Below, in pieces: positions 8,359 through 17,001 of a DNA stretch of 39,790 nucleotides (its first letter is position 1; every line of letters begins with the position of its first letter). The translations under genes and the position numbers were made by a program. The notes under the pieces were generated by a model. That model saw only the letters and a program-made list of their open reading frames with translations, searched no databases and had not been told where the DNA came from. This stretch comes from an uncultured Georgenia sp. (GTDB taxonomy: Bacteria; Actinomycetota; Actinomycetes; Actinomycetales; Actinomycetaceae), in NCBI RefSeq assembly GCF_937958535.1, contig NZ_CALGNQ010000043.1:1-39790 (forward strand). Reading direction: 5' to 3'.

Positions 8359-10191
8359 GTGACCCCGACCGTGCCCGGTGACGTGCCGCCGTCCTCCCGT
8401 CCAGGACGCCTCGGCGTCGGTGTGGTCGGTGCCGGCCGCGTCGGCGCCGTCCTCGGCAGCGCGCTGCGCGCGGCAGGACACGGTGTCGTCGGCGCCAGCG
8501 CCGTCTCGCAGGAGAGCCGCGACCGCATCGACGCGCTGCTCCCCGGCGTCCCGGTGCTGGAGATCCCCGACGTCCTCGAACGGGCCGAGCTCGTCCTGCT
8601 CACCGTCCCCGACGACGCCCTGGCCGACCTCGTCCGCGGCATCGCCGACACCGGAGGCTGGCAGGCGGGCCAGATCGTCGTCCACACGGCCGGCCGCTAC
8701 GGCACCCGGGTGCTCGAGCCGGCCCAGCGGGCGGGGGCGATCCCGATCGCCCTGCACCCGGCGATGACCTTCACCGGGACGAGTATCGACCTGTCCCGGA
8801 TCGTCGGCTGCCCGTTCGCCGTCACCGCCCCCGCGCCGGTGCTGCCGATCGGCCAGGCGCTCGTCGTGGAGATCGGTGGCGAGCCCGTCGTCCTGCCCGA
8901 GGACGCCCGGCCGCTGTACCACGCCGCGCTCGCCCACGGGGCCAACCACCTCGTCACCCTCGTCACCGAGGCGATGCGGGTGCTCGCCCGCGCCGGCGTC
9001 ACGGACCCCGGCGCCTACCTCACCCCGTTGCTCACGGCCGCGCTCGACGGCACTCTGCGCGACGGCGAGCTCGCGCTCACCGGCCCCGTGGTCCGGGGGG
9101 ACGCCGGCACCGTCGCCGAGCACATCGCGAGCCTCGCCGCGCTCGCCGCCACCGAGCCGGACCTGGCGGACCTGCCCGTCGCCTACCGCACCCTGGCCCG
9201 GGTGACCACCCAGCGGGCCTGGGCCGCGGGCCGGCTCACCGCGTCCACCGCCCAGCAGCTCCTCGACGCCGTCGCCGAGCCCGTCGCCGGTGACGGTGCC
9301 CCCGCCCACCGGGCCGAGGAGCCCGCGGACCACGCGCGTCGCGCCCCCGTGCTCGTGCGCACCCGGGAGGACCTGCGCGAGACCCTGCGCGCGCAGACCG
9401 GCACCCGCGCCGTCGTCATGACGATGGGCGCCCTGCACGAGGGGCACCTCGACCTCGTCCGCGAGGCGCGGCGGCGTGCGGACAACGTCGTGGTGACCAT
9501 CTTCGTCAACCCACTGCAGTTCGCGCCGGGCGAGGACCTCGACGCCTACCCGCGCGACCTCGAGGCCGACCTCGCCAAGCTCGCCGAGGTGGGCGCCGAC
9601 GTCGTCTTCGCCCCCGACCCGCAGACGATGTACCCGCAGGGCGACCCCGAGGTCCGGGTCGACCCCGGGCCCGTGGCCCGCCGGCTGGAGGGCGTCACCC
9701 GCCCCACCCACTTCTCCGGCGTCCTCACCGTCGTGCTCAAGCTGCTCCACCTCACCCGGCCCGACGTCGCGCTGTTCGGGCAGAAGGACGCCCAGCAGCT
9801 CGCGCTCGTGCGGGCCATGGTGCGCGACCTCGACGTCGACGTCGAGGTCGTCGGAGTGCCCATCCGCCGCGAGCCCGACGGCCTGGCGATGAGCAGCCGC
9901 AACGCCTACCTCGACCCCGCCGACCGCCGCGCGGCGCTCGCCCTGTCCGCCGCCCTGCGCGCGGGCGCGGAGCACGCCGCCGAGGGCGGGCCGGCCGTGC
10001 TGCGGGCGGCCCGCGGGCGGCTCGCCGAGGAGCCCGCCGTCGAGCTGGACTACCTCGAGCTCGTCGACCCCGACACCATGGTCCCCGTCCCACCCGACCA
10101 CGGGGGAGCTGCGCTGCTCGCCGTCGCCGCCTGGGTGGGCGGGACCCGACTCATCGACAACACGACCGTCCACCTGCGAGAGGACCACTGA
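8359..10191 (+). CDS. panC: DUF2520 Rossmann protein fused to pantoate-beta-alanine ligase
   Basis: 610 residues. Residues about 17-310 are a Rossmann-like domain plus DUF2520: GVVGAGRVG at 21-29 is the dinucleotide-binding loop, and LHPAMTF and AHGANHL are family landmarks. Residues about 330-610 are PanC, which joins pantoate and beta-alanine with ATP to form pantothenate. Its MGALHEGH (356-363) is the ATP-binding HxGH motif, followed by FVNPLQF, GVTRPTHFSGV, LFGQKDAQQ and the KMSKS-like AMSSRNAYL. The linker is short and the frame is continuous. The GTG at 8359 was chosen for its promoter spacing. panD follows 2 nt later and supplies beta-alanine. In many relatives the two halves are separate neighbouring genes. 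Confidence 0.92.
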   Translation: MTPTVPGDVPPSSRPGRLGVGVVGAGRVGAVLGSALRAAGHGVVGASAVSQESRDRIDALLPGVPVLEIPDVLERAELVLLTVPDDALADLVRGIADTGGWQAGQIVVHTAGRYGTRVLEPAQRAGAIPIALHPAMTFTGTSIDLSRIVGCPFAVTAPAPVLPIGQALVVEIGGEPVVLPEDARPLYHAALAHGANHLVTLVTEAMRVLARAGVTDPGAYLTPLLTAALDGTLRDGELALTGPVVRGDAGTVAEHIASLAALAATEPDLADLPVAYRTLARVTTQRAWAAGRLTASTAQQLLDAVAEPVAGDGAPAHRAEEPADHARRAPVLVRTREDLRETLRAQTGTRAVVMTMGALHEGHLDLVREARRRADNVVVTIFVNPLQFAPGEDLDAYPRDLEADLAKLAEVGADVVFAPDPQTMYPQGDPEVRVDPGPVARRLEGVTRPTHFSGVLTVVLKLLHLTRPDVALFGQKDAQQLALVRAMVRDLDVDVEVVGVPIRREPDGLAMSSRNAYLDPADRRAALALSAALRAGAEHAAEGGPAVLRAARGRLAEEPAVELDYLELVDPDTMVPVPPDHGGAALLAVAAWVGGTRLIDNTTVHLREDH

Positions 10192-10193
10192 CG

Positions 10194-10676
10194 ATGCCGG
10201 CGCCCAGCTCGCTGCACCGGCCGATGCTCATCGGCAAGATCCACCGTGCCACCGTGACCGCCGCCGACCTGCACTACGTCGGCTCCCTCACCGTGGACGC
10301 CGACCTCCTCGACGCCGCGAACCTGCTGCCCGGCCAGCAGGTCGACGTCGTCGACATCACCAACGGCGCGCGGCTCACCACCTACGTCATCCCCGGCGAG
10401 CGCGGCAGCGGCGAGGTGAAGATCAACGGCGCCGCCGCCCACCACGTCCACCCCGGCGACCTCGTCATCGTCATCGCCTACGGGATGCTCAGCGACGCCG
10501 ACGCCCGCACCTACACCCCCGCCGTCGTCTTCGTCGACGAGGACAACCGCATCCGTGACGTCGGCGCCGAGCCCGGACAGGTCCCGGCGGCCGCGGCGGA
10601 CGTCGCGTTCCACGTCGAGGCGAGCGGCGTGCCCTTCGCCGACCACCGCGCCGAGGCAGCCACCGGGCCGCGCTGA
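10194..10676 (+). CDS. panD: Aspartate 1-decarboxylase proenzyme
   Basis: Makes beta-alanine from L-aspartate for PanC. The pyruvoyl-dependent proenzyme cleaves itself at Gly30-Ser31 in HYVGSLTVD; the new N-terminal Ser becomes the pyruvoyl group. Other landmarks are GKIHRATVT near the start, ITNGARLTTYVI, and NGAAAHHVHPGDLVIVIAYG. The gene begins 2 nt after the panC stop; GAGAGGA at about 10178-10184 can serve as ribosome-binding site. An internal ATG at 10224 is a possible later start. The C-terminus carries about 30 extra residues beyond the compact enzyme, common in actinobacteria. Confidence 0.96.
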   Translation: MPAPSSLHRPMLIGKIHRATVTAADLHYVGSLTVDADLLDAANLLPGQQVDVVDITNGARLTTYVIPGERGSGEVKINGAAAHHVHPGDLVIVIAYGMLSDADARTYTPAVVFVDEDNRIRDVGAEPGQVPAAAADVAFHVEASGVPFADHRAEAATGPR

Positions 10677-10677
10677 C

Positions 10678-11598
10678 GTGCTGGGGGTGCTCGAGGGCTT
10701 CGCCGCGCTGGCGGTCCTCATCGCCCTCGGGGCGCTCCTCGCGCACGTCGGCTTCCTCACCTACGCCAGCCAGACGATGCTCGTCCGGCTGGCCTTCTGG
10801 GTGGCCAGCCCCGCCCTCCTCCTCACCGTCGTCGCCGACGCCGACATCGCCGCGGTCTTCTCCGCCAACCTCCTGGCCTCGGCGGGGGCGGTCGCCGGTG
10901 CCCTGCTCCTCTACCTCCTCCTCGCCCGGCTGGTGGCCCGCCGGCCCGCCCCGGAGAGTGTCGTCGCCGCGCTGTGCTCGATGTACGTCAACGCCGGCAA
11001 CCTCGGCATCCCGGTGGCCGCCTACGTCCTCGGCGACGCCGCGCTCGTCGCGCCGATCCTCCTGCTCCAGCTGCTCCTCCTCCAGCCGCTCGCGCTCGCG
11101 GTCCTCGACCGCACGACCGCGGGGACGGGTGTCGGGGCGGGGCGGCTCGCGCTGCGCACCGTGCGCAACCCGCTGCTGCTCGGTGCGGTGACCGGGCTCG
11201 TGCTCGCTCTCACCGGCGTCGAGCTGCCCACCGTCGTCCGCTCACCGGTCGACCTCCTCGGCGCGATGGCGGTGCCCGCGATGCTCCTCGCCTACGGGGT
11301 GTCGCTCCGGCTCGGCCCGAAGCCGGGAGCCGGCTCACCGCCCGGGGAGGTGGCGCTCGTCGTCGGGCTCAAGCTCCTGGTCCAGCCGGCGCTCGCCTAC
11401 GCCGTGGGGCTGGCGGTCGGGCTGCAGGACGCCGCCCTGTACGCCGTGGCCGTGCTCGCCGCGCTGCCCACGGCGCAGAACGTCTTCGTCCTGGCCAGCC
11501 GGTACGACCGCGGCGTCGTCCTGGCCCGCGACGCGATCTTCCTCTCCACCATCGGGTCGGTGCCCGCGATCCTCGTGCTCACCGCCCTGCTCACCTGA
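10678..11598 (+). CDS. AEC-family (auxin efflux carrier-like) permease
   Basis: 306 residues, almost entirely hydrophobic, about ten TM helices in two inverted halves. The conserved NAGNLGIPVAAYVLGD in the middle and the C-terminal ALPTAQNVFVLASRY with a Gln-Asn pair are typical of AEC carriers, which move small organic acids such as malate. The GTG at 10678 is 1 nt after the panD stop, so it is part of the pantothenate operon. That placement makes a small acid linked to pantothenate metabolism (beta-alanine, pantoate or pantothenate) a possible substrate, but only by association. A perfect hairpin follows. Confidence 0.8.
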   Translation: MLGVLEGFAALAVLIALGALLAHVGFLTYASQTMLVRLAFWVASPALLLTVVADADIAAVFSANLLASAGAVAGALLLYLLLARLVARRPAPESVVAALCSMYVNAGNLGIPVAAYVLGDAALVAPILLLQLLLLQPLALAVLDRTTAGTGVGAGRLALRTVRNPLLLGAVTGLVLALTGVELPTVVRSPVDLLGAMAVPAMLLAYGVSLRLGPKPGAGSPPGEVALVVGLKLLVQPALAYAVGLAVGLQDAALYAVAVLAALPTAQNVFVLASRYDRGVVLARDAIFLSTIGSVPAILVLTALLT

Positions 11599-11607
11599 AC
11601 ACCCCCA

Positions 11608-11637
11608 CCCGCCCGACCTGGGCTGCCGTCGGGCGGG
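11608..11637. terminator. Bidirectional terminator between convergent genes
   Basis: CCCGCCCGAC (11608-11617) and GTCGGGCGGG (11628-11637) form a perfect 10-bp stem with a 10-nt loop. It sits in the 48-bp gap between the converging AEC permease and uridine-kinase-like genes, so it can serve both strands. No U-tract. Confidence 0.75.
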
Positions 11638-11646
11638 AGACGTGCG

Positions 11647-12369
11647 TCAGCCGGCCCGGGTCGCGAGCTCGCGGATGTAGGACTCGGCCTCGGCCACCCG
11701 CATCCGCCGCGCCCCACGGCGCTCGAGCGCGGCGACCATGGCAGGCTCGCTGCGCGCCTGGCTCAGCCCCCGGCGTACCAGCGTGAGCGGCGGCTTGCGC
11801 GCCTCCCCGAGGTCGCGCAGCAGCCGGAACCAGAAGGTCTGGGCGCGGGGCCGCCACAGGAGCAGGGCGTCGGCCAGGACGTCCTCGTCGCGCAGGTCGG
11901 CGATGAGCTCGGCGGCGAAGATCCCCTCGGCCAGCACGATCGGGCTGCCGCCGGCGTCGAACTGCCGTGTCGTGGTCCTCCGGTTCGTCGGGATGTCGTA
12001 GACCGGCACCTCGGCCCGCCCGGTCCGGGCGATCTCCAGCAGTGCGGCCATCGCGGCGTCGTGGTCCCAGCTGCGCGGGTCGTCCCAGTCGACGATGCCG
12101 TAGCGGCGCGGGAGGTCGGGGTGGTCGCCGTCCCGGTAGAAGTCGTCGAGCGAGACGACGGGGACGCCCACCCGCCGGGTGAGGGACGTCTTGCCCGAGC
12201 CCGAGGGCCCGGTGAGCAGGACGATGCGCACCGGCGCCCGCCGCGCCCCGCGCGGGATGTCGAACAGCCCGGGCTGGCGGACCCCGTCGTCCTGTGCGAC
12301 GACCTCCGCAGGGTCGCCGGGCTCCGGTACCCGCTCGGTGGGGCCGCCAGTCGGCTCGGCAGCGGTCAT
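11647..12369 (-). CDS. Uridine kinase-like P-loop NTPase
   Basis: 240 residues from the ATG at 12369. The P-loop GPSGSGKTS is at 54-62, and VVSLDDFYRDGD carries the acidic residue expected to contact substrate in uridine kinases. The order IVDWDDPRSWD, VYDIPTNRR and IVLAEGIFAAEL also follows the uridine/phosphoribulokinase superfamily. It probably phosphorylates a nucleoside, but the divergent C-terminus leaves the substrate open. The frame extends to a GTG at 12405, but that codon is 1 nt from a TATCCT -10 box, whereas GAGGGG lies a suitable distance ahead of 12369. It is divergent from lysS with overlapping promoter regions. Confidence 0.8.
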   Translation of the reverse strand: MTAAEPTGGPTERVPEPGDPAEVVAQDDGVRQPGLFDIPRGARRAPVRIVLLTGPSGSGKTSLTRRVGVPVVSLDDFYRDGDHPDLPRRYGIVDWDDPRSWDHDAAMAALLEIARTGRAEVPVYDIPTNRRTTTRQFDAGGSPIVLAEGIFAAELIADLRDEDVLADALLLWRPRAQTFWFRLLRDLGEARKPPLTLVRRGLSQARSEPAMVAALERRGARRMRVAEAESYIRELATRAG

Positions 12370-12406
12370 CGCCCATCCCCTCGTCCGGTCCCGCGACGTC
12401 CGCACG

Positions 12407-12412
12407 AGGATA
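12407..12412 (-). promoter_or_regulatory. -10 box (TATCCT, minus strand) for the uridine-kinase-like gene
   Basis: The complement of 12407-12412 reads TATCCT. Transcription would begin near 12400 and leave a leader of about 31 nt containing GAGGGG before the ATG at 12369. It lies about 32 bp from the lysS -10 box on the other strand. Confidence 0.5.
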
Positions 12413-12443
12413 GCCCCGGGAGGGGAGAGCTCCGGCCGCTGGG

Positions 12444-12449
12444 TAGGAT
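12444..12449 (+). promoter_or_regulatory. -10 box (TAGGAT) for leaderless lysS
   Basis: TAGGAT is followed by exactly 6 nt and the lysS GTG (12456). No Shine-Dalgarno sequence intervenes. Confidence 0.6.
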
Positions 12450-12455
12450 CGCGGG

Positions 12456-13988
12456 GTGAGTGAGACGACCGTGCCCCGCAGCGAGGAGCTCGACCACGAC
12501 GTTCCCGAGCAGGTCCGCGTCCGGGCGGAGAAGCGCGCCCGGCTGCTGGCCGCCGGGGTCGACCCCTACCCGGTGACCGTCCCGGTCACGACGACGATCG
12601 CCGCCGTCCGTGCGCAGCACGAGGGCCTGGCGCCGGGCGAGGAGACCGACGACGTCGTCGGCGTCGCCGGGCGCGTGATGTACCTGCGCAACACCGGCAA
12701 GCTGTGCTTCGTCACCCTCCAGGACGGCGAGGGCACCCGCCTGCAGGCGATGCTCTCCCGCGCGGAGGTCGGCGAGGAGGCGCTCGCGTCCTTCAAGTCC
12801 GACGTCGACCTCGGTGACCACCTCTTCGTCCACGGCCGGGTCATCGCCTCCCGGCGCGGCGAGCTGAGCGTCTTCGCCGACTCCTACCGGATCGCGGCCA
12901 AGGCGCTGCGCCCGCTGCCCAAGACCTACGAGACCGAGGACGGCGAGCAGGTCGCGCTGTCCGAGGAGGGGCGGGTGCGGCGCCGGCACCTCGACCTCAT
13001 CATGCGGCCGGCCGCCCGCGAGATGGTGCGCACCCGGTCGGCCGTGGTGAAGTCGCTGCGCCGGTCGCTGGACACCCGCGACTTCATCGAGATCGAGACC
13101 CCGATGCTCCAGGTGCAGCCCGGTGGGGCGGCGGCGCGGCCGTTCGTCACCCACATGAACGCCTACGACATCGACCTGTACCTGCGCATCGCCCCCGAGC
13201 TCTTCCTCAAGCGGGCGGTGGTCGGGGGGATCGAGAAGGTCTTCGAGATCAACCGCAACTTCCGCAACGAGGGCGCCGACTCCAGCCACTCCCCGGAGTT
13301 CGCCATGCTCGAGGCCTACGAGGCGTACGGCTCCTACGACACCATGGCCGAGCTCACCCGCAGCCTCGTCCAGCAGGCCGCGCTCGACGCCTTCGGCAGC
13401 ACCACGGTGCGCCTCGCCGACGGCACCGAGTACGACGTCGGCGGGGAATGGGAGGAGATCTCGCTCTACCCCTCGCTCAGCGCCGCGCTCGGGGAGGAGA
13501 TCACCCCGCAGACCCCGATGGACCGGCTCGTCCGCTACGCCGAGCGCTTCGAGATCCCGGTCGCTGCGCACTACACGCCGGGCAAGGTGGTCGAGGAGCT
13601 GTGGGAGCACCTCGTCGGGGACCACCTCTACGCCCCGACCTTCGTGCGGGACTACCCGGTGGACACCTCCCCGCTGACCCGGGCGCACCGCTCCATCCCG
13701 GGCGTCGTGGAGAAGTGGGACCTGTATGTGCGCGGCTTCGAGCTCGCCACGGCCTACTCCGAGCTCGTCGACCCGGTGGTCCAGCGGGAGCGGTTCGAGG
13801 CCCAGGCGCTCGTCGCGGCGGCCGGGGACCCCGAGGCGATGCAGGTGGACGAGGACTTCCTCGAGGCGATGGAGCAGGGCATGCCGCCGTCCGGGGGGAT
13901 GGGCATGGGCATCGACCGCCTGCTCATGGCGCTCACCGGCCACGGCATCCGCGAGACGATCACCTTCCCGCTGGTCAAGCCGGTCTGA
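12456..13988 (+). CDS. lysS: Lysine-tRNA ligase (class II)
   Basis: Charges tRNA-Lys in the cytoplasm. Residues about 60-160 form the N-terminal OB-fold anticodon-binding domain (VAGRVMYLRNTGKLCFVTLQDG region). The class II core follows: motif 1 around RDFIEIETPMLQ, motif 2 as FRNEGADSSHSPEF, and motif 3 as GGMGMGIDRLLMALTG at the end. At 510 residues it is normal for bacterial LysRS. The motif 2 loop differs from the common FRNEGISTRHNPEF at several positions (ADSSHS for ISTRHN), a variant to compare within actinobacteria. It starts with GTG directly behind a leaderless-type promoter and is convergent with lutC. Confidence 0.95.
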   Translation: MSETTVPRSEELDHDVPEQVRVRAEKRARLLAAGVDPYPVTVPVTTTIAAVRAQHEGLAPGEETDDVVGVAGRVMYLRNTGKLCFVTLQDGEGTRLQAMLSRAEVGEEALASFKSDVDLGDHLFVHGRVIASRRGELSVFADSYRIAAKALRPLPKTYETEDGEQVALSEEGRVRRRHLDLIMRPAAREMVRTRSAVVKSLRRSLDTRDFIEIETPMLQVQPGGAAARPFVTHMNAYDIDLYLRIAPELFLKRAVVGGIEKVFEINRNFRNEGADSSHSPEFAMLEAYEAYGSYDTMAELTRSLVQQAALDAFGSTTVRLADGTEYDVGGEWEEISLYPSLSAALGEEITPQTPMDRLVRYAERFEIPVAAHYTPGKVVEELWEHLVGDHLYAPTFVRDYPVDTSPLTRAHRSIPGVVEKWDLYVRGFELATAYSELVDPVVQRERFEAQALVAAAGDPEAMQVDEDFLEAMEQGMPPSGGMGMGIDRLLMALTGHGIRETITFPLVKPV

Positions 13989-13994
13989 CGGCTC

Positions 13995-14034
13995 GCCCGG
14001 CGGCCCGTTCCCGGCCGGCGGTGCCGCGTCGGGC
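13995..14034. terminator. Probable terminator between lysS and lutC
   Basis: GCCCG-GCGGC (13995-14004) pairs with GCCGC-gt-CGGGC (14023-14034): ten GC-rich base pairs with a 2-nt bulge and an 18-nt loop. It lies in the 59-bp gap between convergent genes. Confidence 0.45.
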
Positions 14035-14047
14035 AGGGGGGCGCAGT

Positions 14048-14677
14048 TCAGCCGCCCGTCACCACGACGTCGAGCGTGCGCGGCCCGTGCACCCCCTCGA
14101 CCCGGACGAGCTCGATGTCGCTCGTCGCGCTCGGCCCCGCGATCCACGTGAGCGGGCGGGTGGGGTCGAGGACGGCGACGGCCTCGGGGACGGTGGCGAC
14201 GACCTGCTCGGCGCGCAGCACGCACACGTGGTGGTCGGGCACGAGGGAGATGGCGCGGCGGCCCTGGTCCGGCCCTCCGTCCAGGACGATCGTGCCCGTC
14301 TCGGCGACCGCGACCCGGGCGGCGGTGACAACGGCGTCGACGGCGTCGAGCTCGGCGTGGCTCAGCGGCGCCGCGGAGGAGTCGGTGCGCACCTGTGCCG
14401 TGACCTGCGCCAGCCAGGCCCGCTCCAGCCCCTCGGGCACGACGACGGACCCCGCCTGCGCCGTCAGCCTCCCCACGTGGGCGGCCACCTCCTGGGGCAC
14501 GCACCGGTGGACCCGGGCGCGGTAGTCGACGAGCCGTTCGACGAGGAGCTCCACGGCGGCACCCACGGGCAGGTCGGAGGTGGTCCGGTACGCGCGGGGT
14601 GGCCGCGGGGGCGGCCCGTGCCGGGAGCGGCCCAGCGCGTCCCGGACCCGGGCGAGCACGGCCTCACGCGCCTTCAC
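14048..14677 (-). CDS. lutC: Lactate utilization protein C (LUD domain)
   Basis: 209 residues starting at a GTG (14677) that overlaps the lutB stop (GTGA) behind GGAGGAG. It begins VKAREAVLARVRDALGRSR, typical of LutC. The LUD core includes VAVAETGTIVLDGG and ISLVPDHHVCVL, and GPSATSDIELVRVEGVHGP is the conserved end segment. LutC is the third part of the LutABC complex that oxidises L-lactate to pyruvate at the membrane. The frame extending upstream to 15160 is shadow of lutB. Role assignment rests on family and operon context. Confidence 0.92.
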   Translation of the reverse strand: MKAREAVLARVRDALGRSRHGPPPRPPRAYRTTSDLPVGAAVELLVERLVDYRARVHRCVPQEVAAHVGRLTAQAGSVVVPEGLERAWLAQVTAQVRTDSSAAPLSHAELDAVDAVVTAARVAVAETGTIVLDGGPDQGRRAISLVPDHHVCVLRAEQVVATVPEAVAVLDPTRPLTWIAGPSATSDIELVRVEGVHGPRTLDVVVTGG

Positions 14678-16182
14678 CGCTGCTCCTCCCGCTGCTCCCA
14701 CCACTCGCGGAAGGGCTGTCGTGGCGGGGCCGGGACGTCGCGTGTGGCGGTCCAGCGACCGACTACCGGCAGCGGCAGGGAGCGGATGCGCCCGCGCCGG
14801 GCGAGCGGCCGCGTGGCAGCGGCCAGCCGGGCGGCCCACCGCATGCGGCGCCCGGACCGCATGACCCGGGACAGTCCCCGCATCGCCGTTGCCCAGCCGG
14901 AGGGCGTGACCGCCGCCCGCTCGGCGTCGGTGGCCTGCCGCCGCAGGTGCACCAGCGCGGCCGGGATGTCGATCTTCACCGGGCACACCTCGTAGCAGGC
15001 GCCGCACAGCGAGCTGGCGAACGGCAGGGAGGCGGCCGGGTCGTCCGGGCCGCTGCGCGCGGTGCCGACGCCGGTGAGCTGCGGGGTGAGGATGGCCCCG
15101 ATCGGCCCGGGGTAGACCGACCCGTAGGCGTGCCCGCCGGTGTGCTCGTACACCGGGCACACGTTGAGGCAGGCCGAGCAGCGGATGCAGTGCAGCGCGG
15201 TGCGCCCGACGTCGTCGGCCAGCGCGCGGGTGCGCCCGTTGTCGAGCAGGACGAGGTGGAACGCCTGCGGCCCGTCACCGGGGTGCACACCGGTCCACAT
15301 CGAGGTGTACGGGTTCATCCGCTCCCCGGTGGAGGAGCGGGGCAGGAGCTGGAGGAAGACCTCCAGGTCCCGGAAGGTCGGCACGACCTTCTCGATGCCC
15401 ATGACCGTGATGAGCGTCTCGGGCAGGGTGAGACACATCCGGCCGTTGCCCTCGGACTCGAAGACGGCGATCGTGCCGGTCTGAGCGACGGCGAAGTTCG
15501 CGCCGCTGACCGCGACCTTCGCCTCGAGGAAGGTGCGGCGCAGGTGGGCGCGGGCCGCCATGGCGAGGGCCCGCGGGTCGTCGGTGAGGTCGGCGGGGAC
15601 GCCCGGCATGCGGGCGGTGAAGATCTCCCGGATCTCCGCCCGGTTGCGGTGGACCGCGGGCACGAGGATGTGGGAGGGCATGTCCCCGGCGAGCTGGACG
15701 ATGAGCTCGGCGAGGTCGGTCTCCACGGCGGTGATGCCCTCGGCGGCGAGGTGCTCGTTGAGGCCGATCTCCTGGGTGGCCATGGACTTCACCTTGACCA
15801 CCTGCCGCTCACCGGTGGCGCGGACGAGCTCGGTGACGATGCGGTTGGCCTCCTGCGCGTCGCGTGCCCAGTGCACGGTGCCGCCGGCGGCCGTGACCCG
15901 TTCCTCCAGCTGCTCGAGCAGCTCGGGCAGCCGGCTCATCACCTCGTGCTTGATCGCGCTGCCGGCGTCGCGCAGCGCCTCCCAGTCGGGCAGCTCGTCC
16001 ACGACGGCGGCGCGCCTGTCCCGGATGGTGTGGGTGGCGTGGCGCAGGTTGCTCCGCAGCTGGGCGTTGCGCAGCGTCTCGTGCGCGGCGGTGGGGAAGT
16101 CCGGTCCCCAGCGCAGCGGGTGCTGCGGCGGGGCGGCCGGCTGCGGCCGCACGGTCGGCATGCCGAGGTGGGTGGTGGTCAT
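14674..16182 (-). CDS. lutB: Lactate utilization iron-sulfur protein B
   Basis: 502 residues from the ATG at 16182, which overlaps the lutA stop (ATGA). The N-terminal two thirds are a LUD-type domain (VKVKSMATQEIGLN, ANFAVAQTGTIAVFESEGNGRM). Two ferredoxin-like 4Fe-4S clusters follow: CIRCSACLNVCPVY and CGACYEVCPVKIDIP. The C-terminal basic segment contains the usual W-rich end. LutB carries electrons between LutA and the membrane acceptor during lactate oxidation. The length agrees with characterised LutB/YkgF proteins. Start choice is strongly supported by the 4-nt overlap. Confidence 0.95.
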   Translation of the reverse strand: MTTTHLGMPTVRPQPAAPPQHPLRWGPDFPTAAHETLRNAQLRSNLRHATHTIRDRRAAVVDELPDWEALRDAGSAIKHEVMSRLPELLEQLEERVTAAGGTVHWARDAQEANRIVTELVRATGERQVVKVKSMATQEIGLNEHLAAEGITAVETDLAELIVQLAGDMPSHILVPAVHRNRAEIREIFTARMPGVPADLTDDPRALAMAARAHLRRTFLEAKVAVSGANFAVAQTGTIAVFESEGNGRMCLTLPETLITVMGIEKVVPTFRDLEVFLQLLPRSSTGERMNPYTSMWTGVHPGDGPQAFHLVLLDNGRTRALADDVGRTALHCIRCSACLNVCPVYEHTGGHAYGSVYPGPIGAILTPQLTGVGTARSGPDDPAASLPFASSLCGACYEVCPVKIDIPAALVHLRRQATDAERAAVTPSGWATAMRGLSRVMRSGRRMRWAARLAAATRPLARRGRIRSLPLPVVGRWTATRDVPAPPRQPFREWWEQREEQR

Positions 16183-16967
16183 GTGGGACGTCCCTGGGCG
16201 AGGAAGGCCGGCTGCCACGGCTCGGCGTGGGTGGCGGCGAGGACCTCGGCGAGGTGGGCGACCTGGACCTCGCTGCCCTGCCGGGCGAGGCGCCCGCCCA
16301 TGTTCATCAGGCAGGAGTAGTCGCCCGCGACGAGGACCTGGGCACCGGTCGCCGTGACGTGGTCGACCTTGGCCTGGACCATCGCGGCGGCGGTCTCGGC
16401 GTTCTTCAGCGAGAAGGTGCCCCCGAACCCGCAGCACGTCTCGGCCTCGGGCAGCTCGCGCAGCTCGAGCCCCTCGACGGCGCGCAGCAGGCGCAGCGGA
16501 CGGTCGCCCACGTGGAGCATGCGCAGCGAGTGGCACGTGGGGTGGTAGGTCACCGTGTGCGGGAACCAGGCGCCGACGTCGGTGACGCCCAGGACGTCGA
16601 CGAGCAGCTCGGTCAGGTCGTAGGTGTGCGCGGCCACCGCGGCGGCCGTCCGGGCGAGCACGTCGTCGCCGAGCTCGCGGGCCACCATCGCCTGCTGGTG
16701 GCGGACCGAGCCGGTGCACGAGCCCGACGGCGCCACGACGGCGTCCCACTCCCCGTCCAGCACCGGGGCGAAGGCCGACACGTGGTTGCGGATCACGGGC
16801 AGCGCCTCGGCGAAGTAGCCGGTGTTGACGTGCATCTGCCCACAGCAGCCCTGCCCCACCGGGAAGTCGACCTCGTGCCCGAGGCGCTCGAGCAGCCGCA
16901 CCGTGGCGGTGGCCGCCTGGGGGAACATGACGTCCGCAACACACGTGGCGAACAGTGCGATCCGCAC
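16179..16967 (-). CDS. lutA: Lactate utilization protein A (CCG-domain, Fe-S)
   Basis: 262 residues, beginning MRIALFATCVADVMFPQ. Two CCG (cysteine-rich) domains are seen, with GQGCCGQMHVNTG in the first half and ETCCGFGGTFSLKN in the second. These ligate the catalytic Fe-S clusters in LutA/YkgE and heterodisulfide-reductase-like proteins. It is the first gene of lutABC. No lactate permease (LldP/LctP) or GntR-type regulator is adjacent; upstream lies the end of the VWA gene only 34 nt away, so read-through from that gene may contribute to expression. Confidence 0.95.
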   Translation of the reverse strand: MRIALFATCVADVMFPQAATATVRLLERLGHEVDFPVGQGCCGQMHVNTGYFAEALPVIRNHVSAFAPVLDGEWDAVVAPSGSCTGSVRHQQAMVARELGDDVLARTAAAVAAHTYDLTELLVDVLGVTDVGAWFPHTVTYHPTCHSLRMLHVGDRPLRLLRAVEGLELRELPEAETCCGFGGTFSLKNAETAAAMVQAKVDHVTATGAQVLVAGDYSCLMNMGGRLARQGSEVQVAHLAEVLAATHAEPWQPAFLAQGRPT

Positions 16968-17001
16968 GCGGGCCCCCTCCTCGCAGCGACCGGTGTCCAG
17001 G

